Assembly (NCBI RefSeq): GCF_019049105.1
Contig: NZ_JAHQZR010000012.1
Location: 45,998-109,997, forward strand
Length of the DNA: 64,000 nucleotides
DNA from: Leucobacter chinensis
GTDB lineage: Bacteria; Actinomycetota; Actinomycetes; Actinomycetales; Microbacteriaceae
Direction: 5' to 3'
This document shows positions 28,676 through 37,790 of this stretch, in pieces (the stretch's first letter is position 1; each line of letters opens with the position of its first letter). A model generated the notes under the pieces. The model was not told the origin of the DNA and made no database searches. It was given only the letters and a program-made list of their open reading frames with translations. The translations under genes and the position numbers were made by a program.

Positions 28676-29427
28676 TTTTTGGTCTCACCCTCAATGATGT
28701 CTAAGTTCTGAACGGCTTTCTCGCCTGGCACGAAGCCGCGGTGCAGGGCCACGATACCGGCGGTGAGGTTGCGATAGCCGACCTGCTCGAAACCGGCCTC
28801 GGTCATCCATGACGCGAGCTCGGCCTGCAGCGGCCACTTCTCAATTGATTCAGTCAAATAGTCGTAGGCTTCACCTGGACCACCAACGAGGCTCGCAAGC
28901 TTTGGCAGCACATTTTTCGAATACCACGAGTACGGTCCGCGAATGAGCGCAAGCGGTGGCTGCGAGAACTCACAGATAACGAGTCGCCCGCCAGGCTTCG
29001 TGACGCGTAGCATCTCGCGAAGCGCCTTCTTAGGGTCGTTGACATTGCGCAGGCCGAACGAAATCGACGAGGCATCAAAGCTGTTGTCTTCAAACGGCAG
29101 GTCTGTTGCATCAGCCCACACAAAATCAATGAGCTCATTGCCGGCCTGACGTTTCTCGCCCTCAGCGAGCATGCCGCGCGAGAAGTCGGCCGCGGTCACG
29201 TGAGCACCCTGGGCCGCGAAGGCCGCACTCGACGTGCCGGTACCTGCTGCGAGGTCGAGCACCCTCATTCCCTTGCGCGGGGCGACGGCCTTCACCGTGG
29301 CGATTCGCCACAGACGCGACTGGTACGCAGAGAGCACGTCGTTAATAATGTCGTAGCGAGGGGAGACCTCGTCGAACATGCTCGAAACGTCGCTCGCTGG
29401 TTTTTCGTTTGCATTGGGGCGAATCAC
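28672..29427 (-). CDS. menG: Demethylmenaquinone methyltransferase
   Basis: 251-residue SAM methyltransferase (UbiE/MenG family) for the last menaquinone step. MFDEVSPRYDIINDVLSAYQ and RLWRIATVKAVAPRKGMRVL are family signatures; SAM loop VLDLAAGTGTSSAAFA; FGLRNVNDPKKALREMLRVT and KPGGRLVICEFSQP follow. GTG start next to a GGAGGG run. Divergent from menF with 134 bases between, so one promoter region may serve both arms. Confidence 0.95.
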   Translation of the reverse strand: MIRPNANEKPASDVSSMFDEVSPRYDIINDVLSAYQSRLWRIATVKAVAPRKGMRVLDLAAGTGTSSAAFAAQGAHVTAADFSRGMLAEGEKRQAGNELIDFVWADATDLPFEDNSFDASSISFGLRNVNDPKKALREMLRVTKPGGRLVICEFSQPPLALIRGPYSWYSKNVLPKLASLVGGPGEAYDYLTESIEKWPLQAELASWMTEAGFEQVGYRNLTAGIVALHRGFVPGEKAVQNLDIIEGETKK

Positions 29428-29561
29428 CCCTCCATGCTACCCGCAACGGCTGACGTTACCCTCATGAGTCATGTTTTTACCTGTTTCTCCCCGCGCAGCG
29501 CACCGCAGTCACCTGTGAATCAGACCACGCTCACCAACCCCGCAGCGGGTAGATTGGAACC

Positions 29562-30884
29562 GTGAACACCGCTTCTCTACCCCGCTTTCGCGTCGTCTCT
29601 CGGCCGCTCAGCCGGGTGCCCGACCTCGTTCGACTCGCCGACTCCGAAAACCCACTGCTGTGGGTGCGCAAACAGCGCGGCTTCGTGGGCCTCGGGGTTG
29701 CGTACCGTCTCGACACGCACGGCGGCGAGCGCTTCGCAGACGCTTCACGCACCTGGGCAACGCTTCAAGAGAACGCCATCGTCGACGACCCGATCGCCGG
29801 CCCAGCGACGGGCCTTATCGCCCTCGGAACGTTCTCGTTCGCCAGCAACAGCCAAACTCCATCAACCCTCATCGTGCCGCGCATCGTCGTCGGGAAGAAA
29901 GATGGAGAGGCGTGGATCACATACGTGGGCGATGACTCGGCCGATCCGCACCCCGCGGCAGCTTCCCTCGCGAGCGCCGACGTCTTCGACGTCGCTCAGC
30001 TCGACGATTTTCTCGCGCTTGCCGGTGTGAAGGGTACCGTGCCCGAAACTTCGACATGGCAACCCCTGCAGTGGCAGACTCCCGAGGGCGAGACCGAGGC
30101 TTACAGGGCCGGCGTCGCCGAAGCGGGCCGCAGGCTTGATGCCGCAGCCATCGAAAAGGTGGTTCTCGCGCGCAGGCTCCAGGCGCCGCTCGCTGAGGGC
30201 GCCGATTTGCGGGTCCCGCTTGGCAGGCTCGCGCACCGCTACCTCGACTGCTGGACCTTTGCGGTCGACGGCATGATCGGGGCAAGCCCAGAGACGCTCA
30301 TTCGGTCAATTCACGCGAAGGTCTCGGCGCGCGTGCTCGCTGGCACCCGCAGGCGCGACGAGAACGAGGCACGCGACGAGGAGCTCTCTCGCGAACTCGT
30401 TGCGAGCGAGAAGGAACAGCTCGAGCACCGTTTCGCGATCGAGAGCCTCGTCGAGACGCTCTCACCGCACGTCACCGACCTGCAGCACGACGCCGAACCT
30501 TCGCTCTTGCAGCTGCCAAATGTATGGCACCTCGCGACCCGGGTGACGGCGCAGCTCGCCGACGGGGCCGACGCGTTCGAGCTCGCTGAAGCGGTGCACC
30601 CGACGGCCGCGGTTGCCGGAACCCCGACCCCACTCGCGATGGACACGATTGACGAACTTGAGCCATTTGACCGCGGTCGCTACGCGGGTGCCGTAGGCTG
30701 GGTAGGAGCAGGCGGCAACGGTGACTGGGCCATCGCACTACGGAGTGCGCAGGTCGACCACAGCCATAGCCCTGCCACCATCACCGCTTTTGCTGGAGGG
30801 GGTCTCGTTGTAGGGGCCGACCCCGAGCATGAACTCAGCGAAACGGTCGCGAAGTTTCGACCGCTGATGGAGGCATGTAGCTAG
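29562..30884 (+). CDS. menF: Isochorismate synthase
   Basis: 440-residue chorismate-utilising enzyme producing isochorismate for menaquinone. Conserved C-terminal chorismate-binding domain: AIEKVVLARRLQ (lysine general base), MIGASPETLI, VLAGTRRRDENEA, SEKEQLEHRFAIESLVETLS, AEAVHPTAAVAGTPTP and FAGGGLVVGADPEHEL. GTG start. A salicylate or siderophore role is conceivable because an MFS exporter of the EntS type follows, but the neighbourhood is otherwise menaquinone. Confidence 0.92.
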   Translation: MNTASLPRFRVVSRPLSRVPDLVRLADSENPLLWVRKQRGFVGLGVAYRLDTHGGERFADASRTWATLQENAIVDDPIAGPATGLIALGTFSFASNSQTPSTLIVPRIVVGKKDGEAWITYVGDDSADPHPAAASLASADVFDVAQLDDFLALAGVKGTVPETSTWQPLQWQTPEGETEAYRAGVAEAGRRLDAAAIEKVVLARRLQAPLAEGADLRVPLGRLAHRYLDCWTFAVDGMIGASPETLIRSIHAKVSARVLAGTRRRDENEARDEELSRELVASEKEQLEHRFAIESLVETLSPHVTDLQHDAEPSLLQLPNVWHLATRVTAQLADGADAFELAEAVHPTAAVAGTPTPLAMDTIDELEPFDRGRYAGAVGWVGAGGNGDWAIALRSAQVDHSHSPATITAFAGGGLVVGADPEHELSETVAKFRPLMEACS

Positions 30885-30941
30885 TCGTCGCTTGCGCTCA
30901 GAAGTGAAGAGACGCGCAAACGACGAGAGGGGAAGATCATC

Positions 30942-32246
30942 GTGGAGGATGCTTCGACAGGCGTCATTCCCCTTCCACAACGAAAGCCCACGCTTCGCGA
31001 CATGGTGAGCGCGCTCACCATTCGCAACTACCGCATTTACGCAATCGCGCAGATTCTCGCGCTCACTGCGGTGTGGACCCAGCGCGTCGCCCAGGATTGG
31101 ATTCTCTTTCAGCTCACCGGCAATGTGAGCACGGTCGGCTTTCTCGTCGTCATGCAGTTTGGCCCGGTGCTGCTGTTTGGCATGCTCGGCGGGGTGATCG
31201 TCGACCGGTATTCAAAACGCACCCTCATCATCATCTCGCAAACCGTGGTGATCGTCTCTGGTGCGTCACTCGCGGCCCTTGCTTTTACCGGCGCGCTCGA
31301 AGCCTGGCACATTTTTGCGCTCGCTGGCCTCGTCGGCCTCTTCTCAGTCATCGACCAGCCGGCGCGTCAGGTGTTCGTCTCTGAGCTTGTCGGCCGGCAA
31401 CTGCTCTCGAACGCGGTGAGCACCAACTCGGCGATCTTCCAGACCTCTGCACTCATTGGCCCCGCAGTCGCGGGCCTCATGCTCGCGAACTGGGGCGGCG
31501 GCTGGGCTTTTCTTGTCACCGCCATCGGCGCCTCGCTCTCGCTCGTGCTGCTCTTCTTCATCAACACCGCCGAGCTCACGAAGTTTCCCACGGCACCGCG
31601 TGAGAAGGGCCAGGCACGCGAGGCCCTCGCCTATGTTCGCCGCAAGCCCGTCATCTTCTGGACGCTCATCTTGCTCGTCTTTGTCTCTGGCATTGGCATG
31701 AACTGGTCGGTGCTGCTCGCGCCGATGGCTGAGCACGTGTTTGACTCTGATGCTCGCGGCTATGGCAGTTACAACTCAGCGATCGCCGCCGGAGCGCTCA
31801 TCGGCGCAATCCTTTCAATGCGCCGTATGGGCGTAAGGTTACGCACGTTCTACGGCTCGGTGCTCGGATACACCTCGCTCAAATTCGCCTCGGCCTTCAT
31901 GCCGCACGAGTGGGCATTCATGGCGACGATCGCTCTCGCTGGCCTCTGGTCGGTGCTTATGTGGACCGCGGCTAACGCGCTCATCCAAACTTCGTCGAAC
32001 ATGCTCATTCGCGGCCGCGTCATGTCGATTTATCTGCTCATCGCGGTCGGCGGCCAGGCCCTCGGTGGCCCCCTGCTCGGCATGCTCGTCGACCACTTCG
32101 GCGCGCGCGCAGGTCTCATGATCTCGGGCGCGGTTCCCCTCACCGCCGCCCTCATTATCGGCTTCATCGTCACTCGGGTGCATCGTGTGCCCATGGGCGA
32201 CCTCCTGCCGTTTCGATATGGCGGATCGTCGTCTCCCGAAGACTAG
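30942..32246 (+). CDS. MFS transporter, EntS/DHA3-like
   Basis: 434-residue major facilitator with 10-12 hydrophobic segments. The loop 2-3 motif LLFGMLGGVIVDRYSKRTLI (~residue 80) contains the G-x-x-x-D-R-x-x-x-R/K signature, and LIGPAVAGLMLANWGG is typical of the third-group (DHA3) drug or siderophore exporters. GTG start with GAGGGGAAG upstream, 57 bases after menF. Because EntS exports enterobactin and entC-like enzymes are related to menF, a siderophore link was considered; no NRPS genes are visible, so a general efflux role is more cautious. Confidence 0.87.
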   Translation: MEDASTGVIPLPQRKPTLRDMVSALTIRNYRIYAIAQILALTAVWTQRVAQDWILFQLTGNVSTVGFLVVMQFGPVLLFGMLGGVIVDRYSKRTLIIISQTVVIVSGASLAALAFTGALEAWHIFALAGLVGLFSVIDQPARQVFVSELVGRQLLSNAVSTNSAIFQTSALIGPAVAGLMLANWGGGWAFLVTAIGASLSLVLLFFINTAELTKFPTAPREKGQAREALAYVRRKPVIFWTLILLVFVSGIGMNWSVLLAPMAEHVFDSDARGYGSYNSAIAAGALIGAILSMRRMGVRLRTFYGSVLGYTSLKFASAFMPHEWAFMATIALAGLWSVLMWTAANALIQTSSNMLIRGRVMSIYLLIAVGGQALGGPLLGMLVDHFGARAGLMISGAVPLTAALIIGFIVTRVHRVPMGDLLPFRYGGSSSPED

Positions 32247-32292
32247 CCCTCGGCGTCTGTTCTTCTTCGTCACCTTTGCCGCCCTCGCTTCC

Positions 32293-33021
32293 TTAGTCAC
32301 CTTCGCTCTCTTCATTCTCGTTTTCTTCGTCATCGTCGAGAGGCGTGTACGCCCACCCGGGAAACGGGCGATACACGCCGGGCTTCATCGTGTAGTGCCC
32401 GTCTTCGTCTCGCTTGTCGAGGCCCCAGGGCGAACCGAGTGCATCTTCGGTTTCGAGACGGTCGTACATTTCGGCCATGAGATCACTCACGTCTCCCCAG
32501 TACACGGGCGAGAACGCGAGGAGTTCGAGCGCCTTGCCTTCGGCGTTACTGGAGACGGCGATGCGATAACCGTCGGGAGTGACGACCGCGAGCCGGGACC
32601 CGCCGTAAATGCGCTCTTCTGCGCCAGCCGGCCAGCCCCGCTCGTTCCACGAGGCTTCGAGGCGGCCGAGTTCGGGACGCTTTGAGACCTGCACGTCTTT
32701 CTTTCTCGCGATCATGAAGTAGTAGCTGTTGTCGTCTGAGTCGCCCACGAGGTCGCCGCCCCTCGCCTTACCCGGTAGCGGCATCGGCTCAGAGGTGAGC
32801 GTGGTGTACCACTCGCCATCGTCGAGCGTCGTCTGCACCTCGGCTACTAGCGTTTGAAACGCATCATAGTTTTTGCCCGCCCGCTCGTACTGTTCTTCAA
32901 GCGTCATCGCTACCATCGCTTTCTCGGTCACTCCCGCCGCGTCTTGTTGTTCGCCCCGTCCAGAGCAGGCAACAAGCATGAGCGCGAGCGCGAGGGCTAC
33001 CGTTCGAATGAGCCACGTCAT
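32293..33021 (-). CDS. Hypothetical lipoprotein of the WXG100/DUF1023 operon
   Basis: 242 residues, not recognised. Signal peptide with lipobox MTWLIRTVALALALMLVAC, so it should be anchored on the outer membrane-leaflet side. The mature part contains repeated Asp/Glu-rich stretches and ends in a run of acidic residues (DDDEENENEESEGD). Tyr-rich motifs such as DNSYYFMIARKKDVQVS and VTPDGYRIAVSSNAE suggest a beta-rich domain. It overlaps the DUF1023 gene by four bases (ATGA) and is the last gene of that operon, so it may act with the WXG100 protein at the cell surface. Confidence 0.85.
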   Translation of the reverse strand: MTWLIRTVALALALMLVACSGRGEQQDAAGVTEKAMVAMTLEEQYERAGKNYDAFQTLVAEVQTTLDDGEWYTTLTSEPMPLPGKARGGDLVGDSDDNSYYFMIARKKDVQVSKRPELGRLEASWNERGWPAGAEERIYGGSRLAVVTPDGYRIAVSSNAEGKALELLAFSPVYWGDVSDLMAEMYDRLETEDALGSPWGLDKRDEDGHYTMKPGVYRPFPGWAYTPLDDDEENENEESEGD

Positions 33022-35015
33022 AGTGCTCCGTTCATAATGTCGAGCAACGAGGCAACCGTGCTTGACCCCGGGTGCAAGTAGCCCACCTCGTCGGTAGCTG
33101 TGGTGCCGTCGAGGGTATCGGCGAGGTACTGCGCCGGTTTACCGAGCGAGCCCTGCCAGTCGATGGGCTTCAGGAGATTGTGCATCGTCACCTGTTCTCC
33201 TTTCTTCGTCTTTTCAGAACTGAATACCTGAAAGCCGGGCAGCTCTCTCGGGTCTTGCCTCGGCACTGCCGCGTCGAGCAGACGTTTCGACTCATCGGTC
33301 ACAGGCGGAGTGCCGTAGTCATACTGCAGCGCCGTTGAACGCACGCCGATCTGCGCAATGTTGTCTCGCTTCGCATGGGTCGCGTACCGTTCTGCCACGC
33401 GTAAATCACCGGGTTCGGTGCCGGGCTTCAGCCCCGCCGAGCCGATGGCGACATAAGCGCTCACCGGAACCGTCGCTTTCGTGAGCGCTTCTGCAGCAAC
33501 GTTCGTACCATACGAGTGCCCCATCACCACGAGCCGGTCGACCGGCGCATCACGGCTCTCGGTGATTCCCTCGAGAAAGTCGACGAGCCTCACCGAGCCC
33601 GCATCAGCCCGCTGCTGCGATATCACGCCGCCAATGCCTGGCGACCGGTACCCGATCCAGGTCACAAACGCCATGTCTTCACCGTTCTGCTTCATCGAGT
33701 GAAAGGCCGGCAGCGCCTCGCCGATGCCCCGCACATTCGAGTTCATACCCGAAACGAACACCCCGACTTTCGGCGCAGTTGCAAGATCGCCCACCGCGAT
33801 TGCTGCGGTCACGGCCCCGTCGTGCCGGCCAAGCCCAACGAGCATCACCGGCTCGCCACGACTCATCCGCTCGGCGTTCAACACTTCGTTCCTGAGCGCA
33901 TCGAGGTCAGCCCGAAAATCCTTCAACGAGCGCTCGCCGGGCGCAAAGCCCATGCGCTCATACGCCCGCTGCAAGCGCTGTGTCTCGCTCTCGCCCGAGT
34001 GCACACTCCCGTCATCGGGCGGATCGAAGATATCGTCAAGCACCGCCCGTGCCGCAATATCGCGCACCTCAAGCGGAACGCCGTCGAGCCCAGCAAGTTC
34101 ATGGGCATACTGCTCAATGAGCGCATCAGCCGCCTGTGGTGCCCGCGCCATCAGCGCCCGCCACGTCGTCGAGACCTGCGCAGGACGTCCTGCCCCAGTG
34201 AAGAGTAGCCGGGCAAGCATCTTCGGGCTTCCTCCAGCGACGGCAAGGCTCACGCTGTGCGTCGGGAGGGTACCTGCCCCGGCCTGCTCGAACGCCGTGG
34301 CGACTCGCTCGATCCACCGCGCATCGTCGTCGCTCTCTGAAAGGAGTCGACGAAAGCCGCTCTCAAACGTTGCGCCCTCGATGCGAGCCCACCCGCACCG
34401 TTGCACGAACCCGCGCCAGGCCTCGCTCAGCCGATCTGCTTCGTGCTCAAGGTCGCGATTCATGGCGCGCGCCCGGCCAGCAAAACCCCTCAACTGGGCG
34501 GGCCTCGCCGAGGTCGTTCCCCGGCTCTGCCCGCCGGGCACGAAACCGCGGGGCCTGGGCCTCGCCTGAAACCCCACGCGGATCGGCGCCGCCACCACCG
34601 CCCGCGAGTCAGGCCTTGCCCTCCAGAGCCTGCCCGTCCCGGCCCCCGTCGCCACGAGACGACCGCCCTCTGCTATGCCTGCGGCGTTCACAAGGTTGCC
34701 GTGTGCGTTGACGCCGGACTCGTATTTTTGCCACTCGGCGATGTCGTGCTGCCGCGTTCGTTCACGCACTGCCGCGGCAGCGGTGAGCGAGACGCTCTCA
34801 GCGAGCTCATCAAGGATCGAGGCAAGCCGCGCCCGATCTTCGGCTTCGATGCACACCACCTGCTCAAACCGCCGTGCATACCCACCGCGAAATGATTCGA
34901 GAGCACGGCTCGCACTGCGGTGACGTTCGGCGGCCTGCAGGCGCAATTGCTCTGCCGCCGACCTCGCCGCGAATTCAAGGCGTTGCGCCGCAAGATCGTC
35001 AAAGTGCACGGTCAT
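33018..35015 (-). CDS. DUF1023 alpha/beta hydrolase with helical N-terminal domain
   Basis: 665 residues. The first ~120 residues are helical and Ala/Arg/Glu-rich (LEFAARSAAEQLRLQAAERH), reminiscent of the substrate-like helical domain of type VII effectors. The C-terminal ~300 residues are a DUF1023-type alpha/beta hydrolase with the nucleophile in VVMGHSYGTNVAAEALTKA and VSAYVAIGSAGLKPG following. No signal peptide. The ATG overlaps the stop of a 59-residue gene (ATGA), which abuts the WXG100 gene. Likely a lipase or esterase handled with the WXG100 partner; actual secretion is not shown. Confidence 0.88.
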   Translation of the reverse strand: MTVHFDDLAAQRLEFAARSAAEQLRLQAAERHRSASRALESFRGGYARRFEQVVCIEAEDRARLASILDELAESVSLTAAAAVRERTRQHDIAEWQKYESGVNAHGNLVNAAGIAEGGRLVATGAGTGRLWRARPDSRAVVAAPIRVGFQARPRPRGFVPGGQSRGTTSARPAQLRGFAGRARAMNRDLEHEADRLSEAWRGFVQRCGWARIEGATFESGFRRLLSESDDDARWIERVATAFEQAGAGTLPTHSVSLAVAGGSPKMLARLLFTGAGRPAQVSTTWRALMARAPQAADALIEQYAHELAGLDGVPLEVRDIAARAVLDDIFDPPDDGSVHSGESETQRLQRAYERMGFAPGERSLKDFRADLDALRNEVLNAERMSRGEPVMLVGLGRHDGAVTAAIAVGDLATAPKVGVFVSGMNSNVRGIGEALPAFHSMKQNGEDMAFVTWIGYRSPGIGGVISQQRADAGSVRLVDFLEGITESRDAPVDRLVVMGHSYGTNVAAEALTKATVPVSAYVAIGSAGLKPGTEPGDLRVAERYATHAKRDNIAQIGVRSTALQYDYGTPPVTDESKRLLDAAVPRQDPRELPGFQVFSSEKTKKGEQVTMHNLLKPIDWQGSLGKPAQYLADTLDGTTATDEVGYLHPGSSTVASLLDIMNGAL

Positions 35016-35191
35016 GCGGCTGCGCTCTCTGCGATCGAGACTGCGGCGGCGGCGGATGCAGCTACTGCAGCCAAGGCAACGGCTGCTGCGGCCGAGGTAA
35101 CGGCTGCTGCGATTTCTGCGGATGCGGATGCGGCCTCTGCGGCGCGAGGAGCGAGCGCGTGTGGTTGGTGAGCGGAGCGCTGCGCCCCCAT
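35012..35191 (-). CDS. 59-residue alanine-rich small protein between WXG100 and DUF1023 genes
   Basis: Below usual length cut-offs but well supported by position. Its ATG directly abuts the TAA of the WXG100 gene and its TGA overlaps the ATG of the DUF1023 gene. 30 of 59 residues are alanine. Residues 27-53 carry no charge (IAAAVTSAAAAVALAAVAAS plus 7 more), flanked by glutamates, so it may be one membrane helix or a helical hairpin. The start (MGAQRSAHQPHALAPRAAE) is basic and His-containing. Function is unknown; the exact fit between two coupled genes argues for a translated protein. Confidence 0.7.
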   Translation of the reverse strand: MGAQRSAHQPHALAPRAAEAASASAEIAAAVTSAAAAVALAAVAASAAAAVSIAESAAA

Positions 35192-35473
35192 TTAGGCGCC
35201 ACCGCCCGCCGTAAAGATGTTCTGAGCAATCGCCTCAAGTTGCGTTCGCAAGCGCTCAAGTTCGTGCTTTACGTTATCGAGCGCGACCTTCGTCTCTGGC
35301 CATGTGATCGAGCGAAATTGCGAGGCAAGCGGACCGTCCCAAATGTTGGGGTCAGAGAGTGCTCTTCCCTGCGCGTCAAGGTGGCTGATTTGTTCGGTGA
35401 ACCCACCGCTCACGATCGACTGAATCTGGCGAATGGCGACCCGGGCTTCTTCGGTTGAGAGAACGCGTGACAT
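35192..35473 (-). CDS. WXG100-family small helical protein (ESX-like)
   Basis: 93 residues. A first helix with STEEARVAIRQIQSIVSGGF, a turn containing NIWDGPLASQFRSITWPE with the W-x-G signature (WDG), and a second helix KVALDNVKHELERLRTQLEA, matching the two-helix WXG100 hairpin. The frame extends upstream, but GGAGGT lies eight bases before the ATG at 35473, so this start is clear. First gene of a four-gene coupled operon with a tiny Ala-rich protein, a DUF1023 hydrolase and a lipoprotein. No EccC-type ATPase is in the window, so secretion would rely on machinery elsewhere. Confidence 0.85.
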   Translation of the reverse strand: MSRVLSTEEARVAIRQIQSIVSGGFTEQISHLDAQGRALSDPNIWDGPLASQFRSITWPETKVALDNVKHELERLRTQLEAIAQNIFTAGGGA

Positions 35474-35960
35474 GACTGGTGACCTCCAAGGCTCGTAGCT
35501 CGGGACCACGGGGGTTCCGTAGCCCCCAGTTGAAGCGTATTGGGGGTAGCGATCCGCCTGCAATCGGGCTGCGCATGATCTGTGGATAACCCATTTTTGG
35601 GGTGCTGGGTTTGCCGTTCACAGGGTCAGTCGAGGATTTCATGCAGCAGCGGGACCCTTCGTGCGGCTGAAGGGGGCTTGGTACGGTGGCCGGTGTCTCT
35701 GTGCTGCGGTCGGGGCGCGTTTCCGGTGGATTTCGCATCTACTTGACGAAAAGCAGGGTTATTTCGCGATAACACCCTGCTTTTCGTCAAGTAGACGCCG
35801 CGAGAGCGCGAACAGTCCCGAAACCGGCCAGCAAGCTGCGGGAGCGGGAACCGGGAACGACAACGGGGGGCCAGGGGCCGAGAGCCCGGAGCCCGGAGCC
35901 CAGGCCCGAAGCCGGAACGAAACGGAAGCGCGCAACAACCACAGCCGTCGCGCCACACCC
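35474..35960. other. Gene-free stretch between menD and WXG100 genes
   Basis: 487 bases. Contents: a CCCCCA...TGGGGG hairpin (35523-35546) in the leader of the WXG100 gene, a perfect DnaA-box-like TTATCCACA (minus strand of 35581-35589), hairpin family A copy 4 (35741-35792) and, at 35860-35910, short degenerate GGAGCCC-type repeats. No credible gene. Confidence 0.6.
35741..35792. repeat. Dispersed terminator-like hairpin, family A copy 4
   Basis: Arms 35741-35762 and 35769-35792 with loop TTCGCG. The left arm has lost two bases relative to the others (GGGTTAT for GGGTGTTAT), so the stem carries a bulge. Same GAAAAGCAGGG core. It follows menD on the minus strand by ~170 bases. Confidence 0.85.
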
Positions 35961-37790
35961 CTACCGCGCGAGCGCCACCTCGACGATGCCCGGGGTCTCG
36001 GCCTGCGCCGTCAGCACCTCTTCGAGCTCGCCCTGCGTCGTGACGAGCCGGTACGACCAGCCGTAGGCGGCGGCGAGCTGCGCGATGTCTATGCGCTGCG
36101 GCGTCAGCATGACCCGGTCGAAGGCCTCGGGGTCGCTCGTGGCGGCGACTTCGAGGGTGTCGAAGATCGTGCCGCCGCCGTCGTTGCCGACGATGAGCTG
36201 CATGCGCGGCGAGCCCTCGCGTTCGGGTGGCAGGGCGAGCGATCCGACGTCGTGAAAGAGGGCTAGGTCGCCGATGAGCACGCGGGTGATGCCGGCCCCG
36301 TCGCTGGCCTGGGCGATGCCCATGGCGGTCGCGATTGTTCCGTCGATTCCGGCGAGGCCACGGTTCGAGTGCACGCGAATGTTGCGGGGCGTGGCCATGC
36401 GGTTGAGCACGCGAATGAGGCGGGAGGCTGCGAGCACGAGGCGGTCGTGTGGCCAGGTGGCGCGCCAGACCATTTCGGTGAGGTGCTCACGGCTCACGGG
36501 CTCGCGCATGCGGGCCACCTCGGCGCGGGCGAAGGCGTTGCGTTCCTGGTAGCCGGTCGCGCGGGCGGCCTCGAGGTCGGTTTCGTGCACGGTCGTGTGT
36601 TCGTCGCGCAGTGATCGGTCGCGCACGATCCACTCACCAAGCCACGCTTTGGCCTCGGCGGGGTCGTACTTCTCAGAGACTCGGGCCGCGAAGGCGAACT
36701 GTTTCACGTTACGGCCTGGGTTGAAGCGTTCGATGCCGAGTGCGGGGCCGTCGGGCCCGGCGCCGTCGACGACGACGGTTCGGGCCGCGGCGACGACCCG
36801 CGCCACCTCGCGGGTGAGCCCCGGGTGGCCGAAGATGACGGCGACCTCGATGCGTGAGGCGAGCTCCTCGTCGTTCAGCAGCGCCTGCCAGTGCTGAATC
36901 GCCTCGCGCCCAAATCGGGCACCGCTCGAGGGTTCGGCTAGCAGCGGAACCCCCGCGGCGTGCGCGAATGCCTCGGCGTCGGCACCGGCGTCGGCACCGG
37001 CAATGACGATGGTGTTTGGCCGGGCCTTACCCGCACCGTGCACGTACACTTCAAGCTCGGTCGGTCGCTTGTGGTCGCAGTCGCCTGGCAGCTCACCGCA
37101 CCATTCACACTCGACGTCGGCCCTTCGCTCGGCGAGTGTGGGGCGCTTCTCGACAACGCGAGCGGGGCCGCGTTCGCGGGCGCGTTCGAGCGCGCCTTCG
37201 AGCAGCCCCGAGGGCCCAGAGAGCGGATCGCGGAAGGCGATATTCAGGTGCGTTGGCCCGGCGCCATTCGGCGAGCGGATCGCGTTGACGAACGCCTCTG
37301 CGACGACCTCGGGAATTTCTGAACCCAGGTATTCGTCGAGGTCTTCGTCTTCTGCCGGCGGAACCTCAGCGTTGAAACGGCTGAAGTTGAAGGTATACAT
37401 GTTGTCCCAAACCGTCTGGCTCGCGCGCACACCGTGCAGCTCTTCGGGCCGGTCAGCGGTGAGCAGCAGCATCGGAACCCTCGCGCTATGCCCCTCGAGC
37501 ACGGCGGGCATGAGGTTTGCGACGGCTGATCCGCTGGTGACGATGACGGGCGCTGGCAGGCCGCTCTCGCGGGCGATGCCGAGCGCGAAGAATGCGGCCG
37601 AGCGCTCATCGATGCGCACGTGCAGGCGAGCCTCGCCGAGCGCTTCGGCTTCGGCGACCGCGAGCGCGAGGGCTTGCGAGCGCGAGCCCGGGCACACGAC
37701 AAAGTCGCGCACGCCCTGCACGATGAGTTCGGCGACGATGGTCGTTGCGAGCTGCGATGAGAGGGTCGCGGCGGCCCCTGCGGCGCTCAC
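35961..37790 (-). CDS. menD: 2-succinyl-5-enolpyruvyl-6-hydroxy-3-cyclohexene-1-carboxylate synthase
   Basis: 609-residue thiamine-diphosphate enzyme joining isochorismate and 2-oxoglutarate in the menaquinone pathway. N-terminal CPGSRSQALALAVAEAEAL; catalytic-Glu segment VRIDERSAAFFALGIARESG; DRPEELHGVRASQTVWDN; C-terminal NRGLAGIDGTIATAMGIAQA and LIGDLALFHDVGSL through VGNDGGGTIFDTLE, which binds the diphosphate. A four-base ATGA overlap couples it to the upstream PLDc_N gene. Length is ~30-50 residues above the E. coli type, usual for actinobacteria. Confidence 0.95.
   Translation of the reverse strand: MSAAGAAATLSSQLATTIVAELIVQGVRDFVVCPGSRSQALALAVAEAEALGEARLHVRIDERSAAFFALGIARESGLPAPVIVTSGSAVANLMPAVLEGHSARVPMLLLTADRPEELHGVRASQTVWDNMYTFNFSRFNAEVPPAEDEDLDEYLGSEIPEVVAEAFVNAIRSPNGAGPTHLNIAFRDPLSGPSGLLEGALERARERGPARVVEKRPTLAERRADVECEWCGELPGDCDHKRPTELEVYVHGAGKARPNTIVIAGADAGADAEAFAHAAGVPLLAEPSSGARFGREAIQHWQALLNDEELASRIEVAVIFGHPGLTREVARVVAAARTVVVDGAGPDGPALGIERFNPGRNVKQFAFAARVSEKYDPAEAKAWLGEWIVRDRSLRDEHTTVHETDLEAARATGYQERNAFARAEVARMREPVSREHLTEMVWRATWPHDRLVLAASRLIRVLNRMATPRNIRVHSNRGLAGIDGTIATAMGIAQASDGAGITRVLIGDLALFHDVGSLALPPEREGSPRMQLIVGNDGGGTIFDTLEVAATSDPEAFDRVMLTPQRIDIAQLAAAYGWSYRLVTTQGELEEVLTAQAETPGIVEVALAR

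Noticed and set aside
30942..32246. Siderophore export role for the MFS gene beside menF
   Set aside because: No siderophore synthesis gene is seen; the isochorismate synthase fits menaquinone. Kept as a generic MFS call.
34920..35171. Plus-strand alanine-rich reading frame opposite the DUF1023 start
   Set aside because: It is the antisense image of the alanine-rich minus-strand gene, which has better start and stop coupling.
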